A stretch of DNA of 64,000 nucleotides from Apodemus sylvaticus (lineage: Eukaryota; Chordata; Mammalia; Rodentia; Muridae), in NCBI RefSeq assembly GCF_947179515.1, contig NC_067477.1, positions 129,463,896-129,527,895 of the forward strand. Reading direction: 5' to 3'. This document shows, in pieces, positions 25,040-37,349 of the stretch. Within the stretch, counting starts at the first letter, position 1. The number at the start of each line of letters is the position of its first letter. Below the pieces are notes generated by a model. The model did no database searches. It saw only the letters and a program-made list of their open reading frames with translations, and was not told where the DNA came from. Position numbers and translations under genes: made by a program.

Positions 25040-26685
25040 TATATAAGAGTTTACATTTATAGAGTTATGAGTGTTTCCTTTGCTCCTTGCATTACCTTTC
25101 CCCATCCCTTTCCCATCTTTCCCTCCTTTCTTTCACCCTGATTCCCGCTCATTCCTCTTCTTCTCTTCTTTCCTCTTTCCCTGTTTTTTTTTCCATGAAA
25201 CACTCTTGATGAGTAAGTCATTCTGTCAAACAACTAGTTTTCATTTGACATCCTATGGAAATTCCCATATATTTCCATATATTTCCTTGAAAATGATGAA
25301 AAGGACTCTAGGAAACCTATTAGCCAAGCCTCAGAAGACTATGATTATCTTGATTTTAAAACAGTATATGTGATGTCTCCCATCAATGCATTCTCTTTCT
25401 GTAACACTGAGTTTTTAAGTCATTTGCCACGGTGGATAAATTTAGTTAAAAATGATTCTGTTGTCAGTTACCTTCACAACATATGCATGGACACAGAGAC
25501 TCTAGTTTCAATATCGTGGATTACCTAATTTACCTCTTGACAGTCAATTCAAATATAGTCAGAAACACACTGTTCTTGGAGTGAGGTCTTTTCTTGGAGT
25601 CTACAATATTCTTCATGAAAGCCAATTACTTTTAAAGATGTTAGAAAATGCTCTATACAACTTTAATATACTATCCAATACAGATATGTCAGACAAGGAC
25701 TTTAATACTTCTAAATGAGTTGTAAGGCTGTAAATGCCCACCTTTTGCACCATGTCAGGTGAGGGAAAAGGATCAGGACAGTCTGTGGTGAGGGCTGCTT
25801 ACAGAGGGAATGCTGCAAAGCTGGAGGAACAGAATGTCTTCCCAGACTGGCTGATAAAATCGCTCTGGTGGAGCCTTAGGGAAGCCAAGGCCCCCTCCAC
25901 CACAGCCAAGTGGTACTGAGTTTCTGGGTGGAAAGACAGCTGAGGAAGAAACAAAGGCAATAATCTAAAGACCTTCACTGCTCATCCTCAGTAGTTCCTA
26001 GGCAATCCATTGTAAGGGTAATTTCCCTGAAACCCCAGGATATCAGCTGAAAGCTCTAAGACTCCACACTTCCCTCTGAAAAGAACTTTCATGTTCAAAA
26101 TCTCAGTAAATCCCAGAGCAAGGGGTAGAGTGTATTCTTCTTTTCACTAAAGCTATAAATTGTAAATCACATGGGTGATTTGTGTGATTAGTATACTACT
26201 TCTCTGCTAGCCATGTAATAATGAAACTTCCACATCATCAGAACATATGATTTGTAAACATACCATCAAAAACCTAACTGGAAGTGTTACTAGATGAAAA
26301 CAGTCTCTAATACCACAGAATGTCATTGTATTTGGTTTGCATTTCTACGTGGTAACTATTAAATGACTATCAGCTTACTTGGTGTCTTTGATTGTTAAAG
26401 GGAAAAGAAAAGCTTTGCAGATATTGATTTGAAAATATGGGGCTGGCTAAGACCTCAGCATGACAGGAGGAAAGGGCTCAATCGCTCCTTGCAGAGAGCT
26501 GTTGGCTCTGAAGGGAGCTCATTTTTTCCTTGGGTTTGTATCCCCTCAGAGTTTGCCCATGCTCCAGTAGAGATTCTTCATCCATACACATATTAAACAA
26601 CATTAATTCATTCAGTGGGTTGAAAAATGAATTCATAATGTTGGGAGGGGAAGAGAAATAAAGGTGAATTTGTCAAAACATATAA
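25040..26685. other. Intronic sequence; pyrimidine-rich stretch at start
   Basis: 25070..25190 is pyrimidine-rich. The rest shows no feature. Confidence 0.4.
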
Positions 26686-26705
26686 TATACATGTGTAAAA
26701 TTTTT

Positions 26706-26868
26706 CTTTTTCTTTTTGGATTTGGTTTTTTCCAAGACAGGGTTTCTCTGTATAGCCCTGGCTATCCTGGAACTCACTCTGTAGACCAGACTGGCCTTGA
26801 ACTCAGAAATCTGCCTGCCTCTGCCTCCTAGAGTGCTGGGATTAAAGGCATGTGCCACCACCGCCCGG
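26706..26868 (-). mobile_element. B1 SINE with 16-bp target-site duplication
   Basis: On the minus strand it reads GCCGGGCGGTGGTGGCACATG, GCCTTTAATCCCAGCACTC, GGAGGCAGAGGCAGGCAG, then CAAGGCCAGTCTGGTC and an A-rich tail. It is a well-preserved B1 with the pol III head. The direct repeat CATGTGTAAAATTTTT at 26690..26705 and 26869..26884 marks the insertion. Confidence 0.97.
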
Positions 26869-26873
26869 CATGT

Positions 26874-26891
26874 GTAAAATTTTTAAGCAAT

Positions 26892-26940
<49 letters not shown>

Positions 26941-27333
26941 TACAGAGCCATATTGGGGCAGTCATGCACATGGTCAGAGTTTGACTTTGGTCAAGGTTAA
27001 CTTCTCCTGCTCCACCTAGGGCGGAGTGCTCAAAGTAAAGGTTAAGTTCATTGTTCCTCCAGGTCCAGGAATTCCTGAATTAAGCAGGTGACCCACCCAG
27101 CTGCCAGAGCAGTCAAGACGAGGACCTCCAAGAGAAGCTAGGCAACTTCCACGGGAACTCAGCCCGGAGTCTGGGGGGAAGGGTTTGCCCAAACTGTTAA
27201 AAGGTCTGGCACCATTAAAGTTTCTGGCTTTGATCAGTGAATATTGTCTTAGCCATACTTCTTTTCGCCCCTCTTCCCTATTTATCCCTCAGCTTCTGTT
27301 CCAGAAACCCACTTCGTAAAATTTTTAAGCAAT

Positions 27334-27368
<35 letters not shown>
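26874..27368. mobile_element. LTR-like insert bounded by a long direct repeat
   Basis: A 21-bp sequence (GTAAAATTTTTAAGCAATAAA at 26874..26894 and 27316..27336) plus a CA run (26897..26938 and 27337..27368) occurs twice, 442 bp apart. The 377 bp between them starts TGTACAGAGCC and carries GCACCATTAAAGTTTCTGGC and TTTGATCAGTGAATATTGTC, which look like a rodent LTR polyadenylation region. Family not identified. Confidence 0.5.
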
Positions 27369-27370
<2 letters not shown>

Positions 27371-27406
27371 GTATATTACACACCAAATATACTCAGTAAA
27401 TATATA

Positions 27407-27410
<4 letters not shown>

Positions 27411-27446
<36 letters not shown>
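27411..27446. repeat. (TA)n microsatellite
   Basis: Pure TA run. Confidence 0.95.
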
Positions 27447-27447
<1 letters not shown>

Positions 27448-27640
27448 GTATATAATTGTAGACATCAGGAATATAAATGGATGCATACTATTTTACTCTT
27501 TTAAAATACATGTCTGCGGTTTTCTGGGCTGTTAATTCTAATTTAAGGATTTAGCACGAAGAACTAGTTTAAGATACAGACTATATTCTGTTTCTCAAAA
27601 GATGTGTACTCTAGCACTAGTTATTTCTATATAAAGAATA

Positions 27641-27866
27641 GTAAAGAAGAAGGAAGAGTAAGAAAAGGAAGAACAAAGAAAGAAAAAAAGAAAGAAAGAA
27701 AGAAGAAAACAAAGAAGAAAGAAAGATGAAAGAAAGAAGGAAGGAAAGAAAGAAGGAAGAAAGATGGAAAGAAAGAAGGAAGGAAAGAAAGATGGAAAGA
27801 AAGAAGGAAGGAAGATGGAAATAAAGAAGGAAGAAGAAGAAAGAGAGAGAGAGAGAGAGAGAGAGA
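27641..27866. repeat. GAA/GAAA/GGAA purine tract ending in (GA)n
   Basis: About 225 bp of irregular AAG, GAAA and GGAA units ending in a pure GA run (27841..27866). The minus-strand Phe/Leu/Ser frames are repeat translations. Confidence 0.95.
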
Positions 27867-27869
27867 CCC

Positions 27870-28918
27870 AAATCTAGTGTCAAAACAAAACAAAGATAGG
27901 ACCTCATCACCTAAGTTGTGGGCAGATACTTAGAGTTTATCTTAATGAGCTTCCTTTATTTGCTATGTGCCCTCAACACAAACCTATACTGCACAATCAA
28001 GATCAAAAGTAGCCAATATCAGCTTACAAGTAAATACTGAGCAGGGTTTAGAGCCACATGGTCTGATTCAAGAATCTATGGCCCGGATAACACTGTTTAT
28101 ACTGCACAGGTTGCTTAGTACCTTCTAAGAACATACCAATCCCATACAGCTGTGAACTGGGTCTGTAAAAGTTTATAACCTTGTTGATGGGGCATCTTGT
28201 GATTCTTATTGTGTGTTAATGAAACTGGCTGTATATACATAGTTCTCACAAATGAGTTGAATTTTAATCCTGTGAATACAAAGCCTGTTTTACATAGAGG
28301 GCTATTATATTTACTTTGAAGACATCCATTTGCAATCATTAAAAGTATATCATAGATTTGATTAGATGCTGAGAATACCAATAATTACTATTACTGATGA
28401 TTGTAAAAGTCTTAGGCATCAACTTAACATTATTTTGGAGGGGCATGCGTTCTCAGGGAAATCAGATTCTAGGCCACAGGAAAAGCGTTCCTTAAGTGCA
28501 AGGTGATTTAGACTGCTTCCTCGCTAGCATATGCTTCTTAGTGACCATTTACATCAATAAACACAGCACAGGCACTTATATTGATTTCACTGGAATTCCT
28601 GCTGAATTCAGTGGCTGATAGTATGTAGACAAAACCAGAGCTGCAAAAATTGCAATGGCATATGCCAGTCATGTCAAAGAGTTAGAGAATTATGACAGCA
28701 ACACCAAGACAGAACTCTGAATGCTCACTACTGGGAAACACTTTTGTTAATGAAGCACTATAGGAAGATCCTGTTTAGGTTGTTAGTTTCCATTCCTCTC
28801 TTCTCTCTTCTCCTGTCCTCTCCTCTTCTCCTCTTCCCTCCTTCCCCCTCTACCTCCTCCTTATTTAACTCTGAATGCTCAGGTTTATGGGTATGCCACA
28901 CTCACCTCTTTTTAAATG

Positions 28919-28950
<32 letters not shown>

Positions 28951-30470
28951 TTCACATGCCAGAAGCCTAAAGAACAACAGTTCTCTCCTTCCACTGTAGG
29001 GTTTCCTGGGATAGAACTCAGATCATTAGTCTTTGTGGCAAGTACCTTTATTCACCGAGTCATTTTGCTGTCCTTCACTTCTTCTTTCTTGTTAATGGAA
29101 AGCTAAAGAGTACCAGAAATCACTAGCCCTGGTTTACTTTTATATATATAATATATATATAATATATATATATTCTATATTTGTTTATTCCCTCTCAGGT
29201 GAGCCTTATCTGAATCACAGTGGAAACATTTGGTAGCTGTTTGAGGCCCTATTCTACACAATAACATCATTGCATCTGCATAAAAATCCAAGGCCCTTTA
29301 AGCAGAGACTCAAAGGGATAATCTATCCTCAAGAAATGTCATTCAAATCTCTTTTTTGTACAGGAGGCTGAGATTTATATTTTTTCAACCCCTGGGTAAG
29401 TAGACAGACATATCAAAGGGCTACAAGGAAACTATATGATTGAGACTTGAAATGTAAACTAGCCATTTGCAGGCACGACATGTTTCACCAGGTATTAAAT
29501 GTAATAATGGAAGTTGGTTTGCCACCCAGTAACTGCTAAGAAGATTCATTTCCTGAGCATCATATTTAACATCAATTAAAAAAGAAATTTCATGAAAATA
29601 TGCAATAGAGATGACTTAAGATATAAATTATACCTTAATGATATAAATAATTTAGAATCAGGAAAGTAGTTGCATAATTACTCTGATGTAAAATATTACT
29701 CATCTCCCTCACGGATCTTAGAAAGGAATACCCAGTGATTACAGAACTACTGATGGGTTAAATTGTATCTTTGCTGCCACATAGATGCTGATTTTATTAG
29801 AAAACAATAACCTGCTTTCTAACAACTCTGAGACCAAAACTCTGGGAGCCACTGATGTTCCAGACATAGAGATGTCTAGACTTTGGGAAGTAGAATCACA
29901 TGCATCCAGGTATGTTCACTTAAGTTCACTCAGGAAACTTAAAAACAGGTTTGACAGGATAGCATATCTGACACCTGCCTAACATTTTGGGACTCTCACA
30001 CAGTCCTATACATCTGTTCTGCCCAGTGACACTGTGGTCAGTTGAATTTTGTTTAAGGATAGCCCTAGGTTTAATGATTCCAGTTAATGTGCTTCATGGA
30101 TAACATTCCTTCTTCCTCCTGCTAAGTTCTACACTGTTTGTTTCTTAACTGATATATGACTAAAAATTTGAATTAATTAAATGATTTAATTCCTCAGTTA
30201 TTTTTGTTCCACCCAAAAGTTTATACTTAAAAATAATTGTTATATTTTAATTTCTTGAAAGACTATTTCCTTTAGGGGAATTCTACAATATTCCTCCCAT
30301 CTTTTCAAATCAATAATCATAATTTGTTGTGTTGATAATGTAAATATATGCACTATGAAGAGTAGAGAACTAACTCTATTTAAATAAGATTAGGTTATGC
30401 CTTAAGATAAATAATGTTCTTTTTACTCCACCCTGAGAAACAATACTAAATAGAGACTGTAGAGATGGCT
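27870..30470. other. Intronic sequence with small simple repeats
   Basis: It holds a CT-rich tract at 28793..28861, (GT)n at 28919..28948 and a TA-rich palindromic run at 29140..29174. Nothing else was recognised. Confidence 0.5.
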
Positions 30471-30474
30471 ATTT

Positions 30475-30990
30475 TTTAAATGTTTTCTTTCATTGGATAT
30501 TTTATTTACATATCCCCTTTCTCAGTTCCGTCTCTCCCAGAAATCCCCTATCCCACTCTCCCTTCCCCTGCTTCTAGAGTCTTTGTCTACCCACCTCATT
30601 CCCACCTTCCCATCCTCAAGTCACCTACACTGGGATATCTATTGAGCCTTCAATGGACCAAGGACCTCTGCTCTCATTGATGCCTGACAAGGCAATCCTC
30701 TGCTATATATGCAGCTGGAGCTATGTGTACTCTTTGGTTGGTGGCTTAGTCCCTGGGAGCTCTGGGGAGGGGGTCTAGTTTTGTTGTTCTTCCTATGAGG
30801 TTGCAAACTCCCTCAGCTCCTTCAGTCCTTTCTCTAACTCCTCCATTGGGGACCCCACGCTCAGTACAATGGTTGACTGCTAGCATCCACCTCTGTATTT
30901 GGAAGGTTCTGGCAGTGCATCTCAGGAAACAGCTATATCAAGCTCCTTTGAGCAAGTATTTCTTGGCATTCAAAATAGTGTCGGGGATAA
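30475..30990 (-). mobile_element. LINE-1 3' end fragment (~515 bp)
   Basis: The plus strand is the reverse of the L1 3' region: TTTATTTACATATCCCCTTTC, CCTGACAAGGCAATCCTCTG, TATATATGCAGCTGGAGC, TTGGTTGGTGGCTTAGTCCC, CTCCTCCATTGGGGACCCC, AGCATCCACCTCTGTATTTG, GCAAGTATTTCTTGGCATTC and AATAGTGTC. Diverged and truncated, no open ORF2. Confidence 0.9.
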
Positions 30991-31135
30991 TCAGTTAATA
31001 GGGAGTAATTAATCCTGAATATGGCAATACTTGGAGAATACACTCATATTTATTCCACCTAGATATCCAAAGCTAAACAGATGTGAGGCCAGTGCACAAG
31101 GACAATCTATTAAACACACAAGTAAGGCTTTAGAG

Positions 31136-31328
31136 CAGTGATTCTTGCCTCGTGGCTCACAACCCCTTTTACAAACCTCTATCACAAAAAATATTTACAT
31201 TATAATTCATAAAAGTAGCAAAATTATCGTTATGAAGTAGTGAAAAGAATAATTTGATAGGTGGGCATTACCATGATATGAGCACCATATTACAGGGTCC
31301 CAGAACAAGGAAGCTTGAGGACACTTCT
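31136..31328. mobile_element. URR1-like hAT remnant, diverged
   Basis: It has CAGTGATTCTTGCCTCGTGG, CTCACAACCCCTTT, ATTATAATTCATAAAAGTAG, CAAAATTATCGTTATGAAG and AAGGAAGCTTGAGGACACT in URR1 order. The terminal repeats are eroded compared with the copy at 8358. Confidence 0.7.
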
Positions 31329-32446
31329 CAGGGCTTGAACAAGCAGGAATAAGCGGGAAAGGAGATAAGGTAAGACCAAGGGGTCTGAGAAAAGGTGGTG
31401 AGTAACTGTCTTTTAGGACCATAAGGACCTTCAGGACTTCCCTTCTTCAATGAACGGAAGCAGAACTGCCATTGCTGCAGAGGCAACCCCCCACTCAGAT
31501 CTGCTTAACTGACCGCTCTACCATTTCTCTGAAGACAGAAAAGAGAAAAAAAAAACATTTTTTTAAATTTATGTGGGGGAAATAACAAAAATAATTTGCC
31601 AACATGGTTTGACTAGAAAAGCACTGGAGCTGCGGTTTGGACATAATGGGACACTCTTGTATGACTTACCATCTACTTAAACTGCCATGTTTATGATTTA
31701 TCACTTTGTACTGTGATTATTTAACTTTTGCTCCCACTATGTTTTCGGCTAAAGGGAAAGAAAGTCTCTTTTTAGTAAGAAGTTATTATTTTGTTGTTTT
31801 GTTTTTCCTGAACATCCTGATAGATTAAAACATAGAAATTTGTAAGAATTGGAGCCAGTGGAGGATAAAGATAAGCTTAGGTAGATGTTAGCATCTAGGG
31901 ATATGCTACGGATGTTGCTAATGCTACTGGCGGGCAGCAGCAAGTCTTGCCTGTGCCATTTTGGGTGACAATTTAATTCTTTGAACCTCTTTAATTCCTT
32001 TGTGTGAAAGCCTTTGTTGCCTCCATCGCTCTGCTCTCTATTCAAGAGCCACCTGTTGAAGTCCTACTAGATATTAATCACTGTAACACTATCCTGCCCT
32101 GAAATAGATCTGCTAATTCCTCAAAGGGTTGGTGTGAAAACGAAATGGAGATTTAGAGACCTTGTAACCAGACAAGTGTTGCTACCAGAAAACAGTCAAC
32201 TTTGTCCTCTGCCACGTTGGAGCTCTCAAGTGGCCTGAGCTCCCTGCTCTGCAATATCCACATTGCTTCATTCATTTCCTTTATCAGAGTGGGGAGCTCA
32301 TTACAGGGGCATACTTTTGGAGCAGCATCTTGTTATACTTTTGATCTTTCTCTGTAGTTACCATTTTTTGCTAGGCTAATAGGCAAGTGCTCAAGCACTT
32401 CTAACCTGAAAATAAGTACACTCAAATGTGTGCATGTAAGCATGCA

Positions 32447-32490
32447 CATGTGCGCGCGCGCACCCGCACACACACACACACACATACACA
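32447..32490. repeat. Alternating (CG)n-(CA)n tract
   Basis: TGTGCGCGCGCGCACCC is followed by a CA run: alternating purine-pyrimidine sequence of the type that can adopt Z-DNA. Confidence 0.85.
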
Positions 32491-32956
32491 ATTAAGGTTT
32501 GGTCTTTACTGTGCTAAACACTGTTTGCTTCCAGAAACCCAAGTAATGCTATGTGACTTTGGACCCCAAATTATCCTGGATTGCAGAATAAAGATGCCAA
32601 CAGCCAATAGATGCAGAAGAGGCAAGGTTTAGGGTTCCTGGGCTTGGGTCAGAGGTGAATCACAAGGTGGAAAAAAGAAGGTAAAGATGTCATGGGGTAA
32701 AAAAAAATGTTAAAATAATGGCCATGTGGGTGGGCCAATTGGAGTTAAGAGCACTCAGATGAAACATGGAAAATTATATAACAGGATTATTATTGGCTGG
32801 AAAATAGACAAAACAGCACAGAGGATAAATATCTGCCCAGCTCTTTTGCTGAATAAGGTTTATTATAAATATGAAGGTTATACATTTGTTTTATCTGGGA
32901 GCTAAATGATCAAAGGTAGGGTAGAAACTCCAGATTGAGAGTAAATATTTTTACAA

Positions 32957-32960
32957 CACA

Positions 32961-32994
<34 letters not shown>

Positions 32995-32998
32995 TATG
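32957..32998. repeat. (CA)n microsatellite
   Basis: CA run with two TA interruptions. Confidence 0.95.
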
Positions 32999-35396
32999 CA
33001 CAAACATACATATTCCACTAAATTCAAATTGTTGTGTTTTTAGAAAAAGAAAGTCAATAGAGCAACAATTCCCAATAGCCTTTTTTAAACTTAATGTGCA
33101 TGGATAGTGGTTTTATAATAAAAATCTCTGTGCCTAGAGATTAGACCTTTGTAAACAACTGTCTGGAAAAGAGTGAAAGATACAATTACAACTAACATTA
33201 TTTACTGTGTAGCAGGTACTGGATTACATGCATTTATTTGAAATAGGGATGCATATTCTCATTCTGTAGATAACAAAATAAAAACAAGCCCACCTATGAG
33301 TCACCAAATCTCATGATTATACTGTATATAAACAGATTGGACCCATGCAACTCACTAGTCTAAGAAAACTTAACTGTAGGTACAAAAATATAAACTCACT
33401 TTGAGGGTCTCATATAAGAAATGACCATTGATTATTCATAAAATAAAAGAGTTTGAGTAAAGAAATTATAGTTTACAGTGACTATTAAGAAAGTTCTCTC
33501 TTTGAAAATACCCAAACCTACAGAGTACACTTTCTCTATAATATATCAGCTCTATATATTTCAGCTATATATATTAAGTGCATAGTCTTGATACTCATTG
33601 TTTCATTAGTGTATTGGTCTTTACATTTATGGATATGTCTATTATAGATACATTAATCGATACATCATATTCACATACTTCTGTCCTACCTATACTGTCT
33701 AAAACTCACTCACATGGATATCTGTTTTCAACACTAACAGTTCAAGAGAACCTCAATCTCTGATCTTCTGTCTTTCCTTTGTGGTCTGCTTGACTTTTTT
33801 CAGCATTATATCATGGTATCCTGAAATGCTAAGCTACCTGTGCTTGATACCCTAAAACCACATGCTCCTGCTGATCAAAGTCATAGAATATAATATTTAT
33901 TTCTCCTTTGTACAATGATACCCATTTATAGAAAGTACTTGGATGAAACCACCTCATTTTCTCTGGTAAGAGACAGACTTAGGAAACAACATTAGAGGAT
34001 GGACACTTCTCGACATAGTTCCTCTTGGTTCGTTTTGAAGTGAGACATGAATCAGATTTGAATATGACCAATGTCTACTCTTCTTGTATCTACCACAGAG
34101 GGCATCCAAACTGTGAAGGGGTCATCTGGGATGGGCACAGAGAGAGAGAGAGCAGTAGTGTAAGTTTCTCTTCCAAGGAAGAACAGTCACATCAAGGGTG
34201 TGGCTTCTAGAAGTGGATACCTCCTCGTCATTGACTGTCAGCCTGAACACCAAGGCAAGAGCCTTATCCAGAGGCACCAAGAGATACACACATGCACAGG
34301 AAGACACAGCTGGAGTGCCAGGGATGACTACATGCTTATATAACTGTGTGTTGAATACTGTTTACCTCTTCTTGTAGACACAAGGCCCTCTATTGAAGGA
34401 ACTTCTATGCCTTAGTCACCTCTGCAGCATTTTGACACAGACCAGGTGCTTATAGAACATGTTGACAGAAGGGGTGAAGGAATAGGCTCCACCTGGTATT
34501 GAGGGCTTCTCCAACAGACTCTTCCTCTTACATGGTTTTAAAGATACAATTTCTGTTTATTTTTAGTAAATCAGCAGCGAGTTTCCTTATTCTCATGCTG
34601 TCTGCAGCTTGAGCAGGAATCTGGACTTAAACCAGGTTTTGTTTCATTTTAATACTAGCTGGAATCTAATCAGGGCTGTGCACTCATTGCCTTTGTCTCT
34701 TGGTCTGCCTGCCCCACCCACAACCTCTCTTTCTCCTTTCCCTGAAGACCCTGTCTCCCAACCTTCCAGCTCTCTTTTTATCTTCCCTATCCTTCCTGCT
34801 TTTCTCATTCCTCTTTCTCTCCTCTATCCACCTCCTGTTCCTCCTCTGTTCTCTTTACTCCAGATACATAAATCCCAGAAACATGACTATATGCATTAAA
34901 GTGAATATCTCATTGTAAAAAGTGTGTCAAACCATGATTGCAATGACTGATAATGTGAGTCAGTAATCTTCCCTTGTCATATTAGCGCTTTGCTTGTTTC
35001 ACTGCTCCCTAAGAACTATACTGTATATAAGGATGACATAATTTTACCTTCTCTTTCTTTCTAAATAAAAATGAATGTGTATAAGAAATAGGTACTTTTT
35101 GTTGAGGGAGAACTATTGTAGGTTTCTTTCAAAGGCTATAATTAATTATACTTATGAGTACTGCCAATGGACTTACTCCAAAAAGACCAGTAATTTGCCT
35201 GTGAGTTAAACATAAAAGAAAATAAAGCTATCTCATCCAAAAATAGTTTCACCGACATATATAAATTTATAAAAGTATATGGAAGATGTCATTGGCTCAT
35301 CATTAGATTTTAGGTATTTTTTCCTTGTTTGTGTCCTCTAGAGAGAATGTAATTAAAAGCAACGTGACTAAAATTTGGCACCTATACAGTGCACCT

Positions 35397-35523
35397 AAGC
35401 CAGGTGTGGCAGCATGTGGCTGCAGTTCCAGCACTCAGGAGGCTGAGGAAGGTAGAGTAAGTATTTGAGGCCAGACTGGGCTGTATCATGAGCCATTGTC
35501 TCAAATAAAAATAAAAAAAAAAT
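35397..35523 (+). mobile_element. B1 SINE (older type)
   Basis: GCCAGGTGTGGCAGCATGTG, TTCCAGCACTCAGGAGGCTG, TATTTGAGGCCAGACTGGGC and TTGTCTCAAATAAAAATAAA: complete B1 order on the plus strand with an A-rich tail. Confidence 0.9.
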
Positions 35524-36439
35524 TGCACTTAAAAATCGTTAACACTGCTTTTTTCTGTAGCATTCAGAATTATAGTTTGTATTTGAGAAACCAATGTGAG
35601 AGTCACCTATCACAAGAAAGCTTGTAATCAATAATTTTTAATGTTAATTACCTCCAGGTTAGAATTGCTTCTTGGTAACAACAACAACCAAAGATAGAAA
35701 GTATTGCCTGTATTAATTCTCTGCAGTTATTAATTTATATATCATGATAACATATTTTAAAAAGAAAGAAAATAAATACTATTTTAAGTACGGAGAAAAG
35801 CTACAGTCAGTATTTAGCCATATTTGGAAGTCAACTGCTAGAGGGCCCAGAGCAAGGAATGTAAAAAATAAAAATAAAAACAAAATACCAACAACCTCAT
35901 AATGAAACTTCCCTGTCAAAATTGGAGCAAGGCGGACAGAATACTATGATGAAGGAAAGACTAGACACTAATTAGTCAGGAAAGGTACATGGAACAACTA
36001 TGTATTTTGTATCCTCTTACTTTTTAAACTCAGTCCATTACTCCTCTTCTAGGCTAATAGAGATTGGGATTTTTGAGTGTGGCAGTAGAGTGGACTGGGG
36101 ATGTGTTCAAGTATTTCATAGAAGACAAAGGCCACTTCTGCTTCTCATTTCTGAGTTGCTTAGACATGTGTTGCAATTGGGGCTACAGTACCATAGCCTC
36201 GAATAGGTTTATATTGGGATCTAAAAGCTCCTAAAGATGAGTTAGGGACAGGCCGTTCTGCAGATGAATTCTAGATCCACTTCATACTATCTATGAGAAT
36301 TAAAGAAAAGTAGGACATACATTACAATTTATATGTTTTTATATAATAAGTGTGGTGGGAGCACCTAATTAAGAATAAACTTCTGAAAATTAACTCAAAA
36401 TGGCATGATGCCTTGCCCTCAGTGAATTAGAGTCCTATT

Positions 36440-36775
36440 ATCCCCATGAGTTTAACCTTGTCTGTAGTAACTATCACAACTCTCTCCACCAACTACCACC
36501 ATACCACAGTCACTGCAGCCACTTCTACAACCATCAAATATGCAAAGTCACAGCTATTGTCACACTACATCTGCTACTGTCAAACCCGTGCCATCACCAC
36601 CTTTACCACCCGTCGCCACACTGCCACTGCTGTCCCTACCTCCACTAATGCCACGTGTACACTAAGGCCACTAACACCATCCAGGGTCTACAACTTCCAT
36701 GACCATCAACCTATCTCAAACTGTCTCATTGACCACCACCACCATCATATCCCAAACACCATCAAGCCACAAAGT
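36440..36775. repeat. Decayed ACC/CCATCA-type minisatellite
   Basis: The plus strand is made of ACC, CCA, CAT and ACT trinucleotide-like words, with purer ACCACCACCACCATCAT at the 3' end. A 110-codon Thr/His-rich frame crosses it, but the composition reflects the repeat. Confidence 0.75.
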
Positions 36776-36889
36776 TAGAGTAAAACAAACAGAGAGCCAA
36801 ACTTTGGGAAGGAATCCAAATTTGGGGATGCTCCCAAGTCCATATTCTATCCTGTAATATTTTTAAAATAATGGTTGTTATAATAATGG

Positions 36890-37180
36890 TTGCTAGAAAG
36901 AATAGCTGGGTAAATGACTCTGCTTGTACAGTGCCTGCTGTACAAGGATAAAGACCTTGACTCTGGATCCCTAGCATTCACCTAGGATGTTGGACATAGT
37001 GATGCACACCTCTAACTCCAGAACTGAAGGGTACAGAGAAAAGAGGGTCCCCAGGTGCAGCTGATGAGCTAGCAGAAATGATGGGCCCCGAGTTTAGTAA
37101 AAAATAATAAAAAATAAGATGGAGAGAGAAAGATGTTTGACATCAGTATCTAGCCTCTAAACACATCCTCACAGGTGAAA
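36890..37180 (+). mobile_element. B4-type SINE (ID-B1 composite)
   Basis: The head is AGCTGGGTAAATGACTCTGC and TGACTCTGGATCCCTAGCATTC, the middle TGGACATAGTGATGCACACC and TCTAACTCCAGAACTGAAGG, and the 3' part GACATCAGTATCTAGCCTC before a CA run. This order is typical for B4. Confidence 0.75.
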
Positions 37181-37181
<1 letters not shown>

Positions 37182-37233
<52 letters not shown>

Positions 37234-37283
37234 GGAGGGGGAGGGAGAGGAAGGGAGGGAGGGAGGGGACAGACAGACAGACA
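37182..37283. repeat. (CA)n - (GGGA)n - (CAGA)n compound repeat
   Basis: A CA run (37182..37230), then GGGAGGGGGAGGGAG-type sequence, then CAGACAGACAGACA. It follows the B4 element directly and is likely its expanded tail. Confidence 0.95.
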
Positions 37284-37349
37284 AAGACTGATTTTAGGTT
37301 TCAAAAGTTACTCTTGAGTTTAGGAGAAAACCTCAGATATCTTGTGCAA

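Larger units (their letters stand above)
31330..36465. other. Intronic sequence with simple repeats and few old elements
   Basis: Besides the entries listed separately, I note CT-rich sequence at 34690..34870 and an L2/MIR-like patch at about 33195..33315 (GCAGGTACTGGATTACATG, TTCTGTAGATAACAAAATAA). No gene was seen. Confidence 0.4.

Noticed and set aside
32426..32632. His/Thr/Arg-rich frame
   Set aside because: It reads through a CG/CA repeat; no protein signature.
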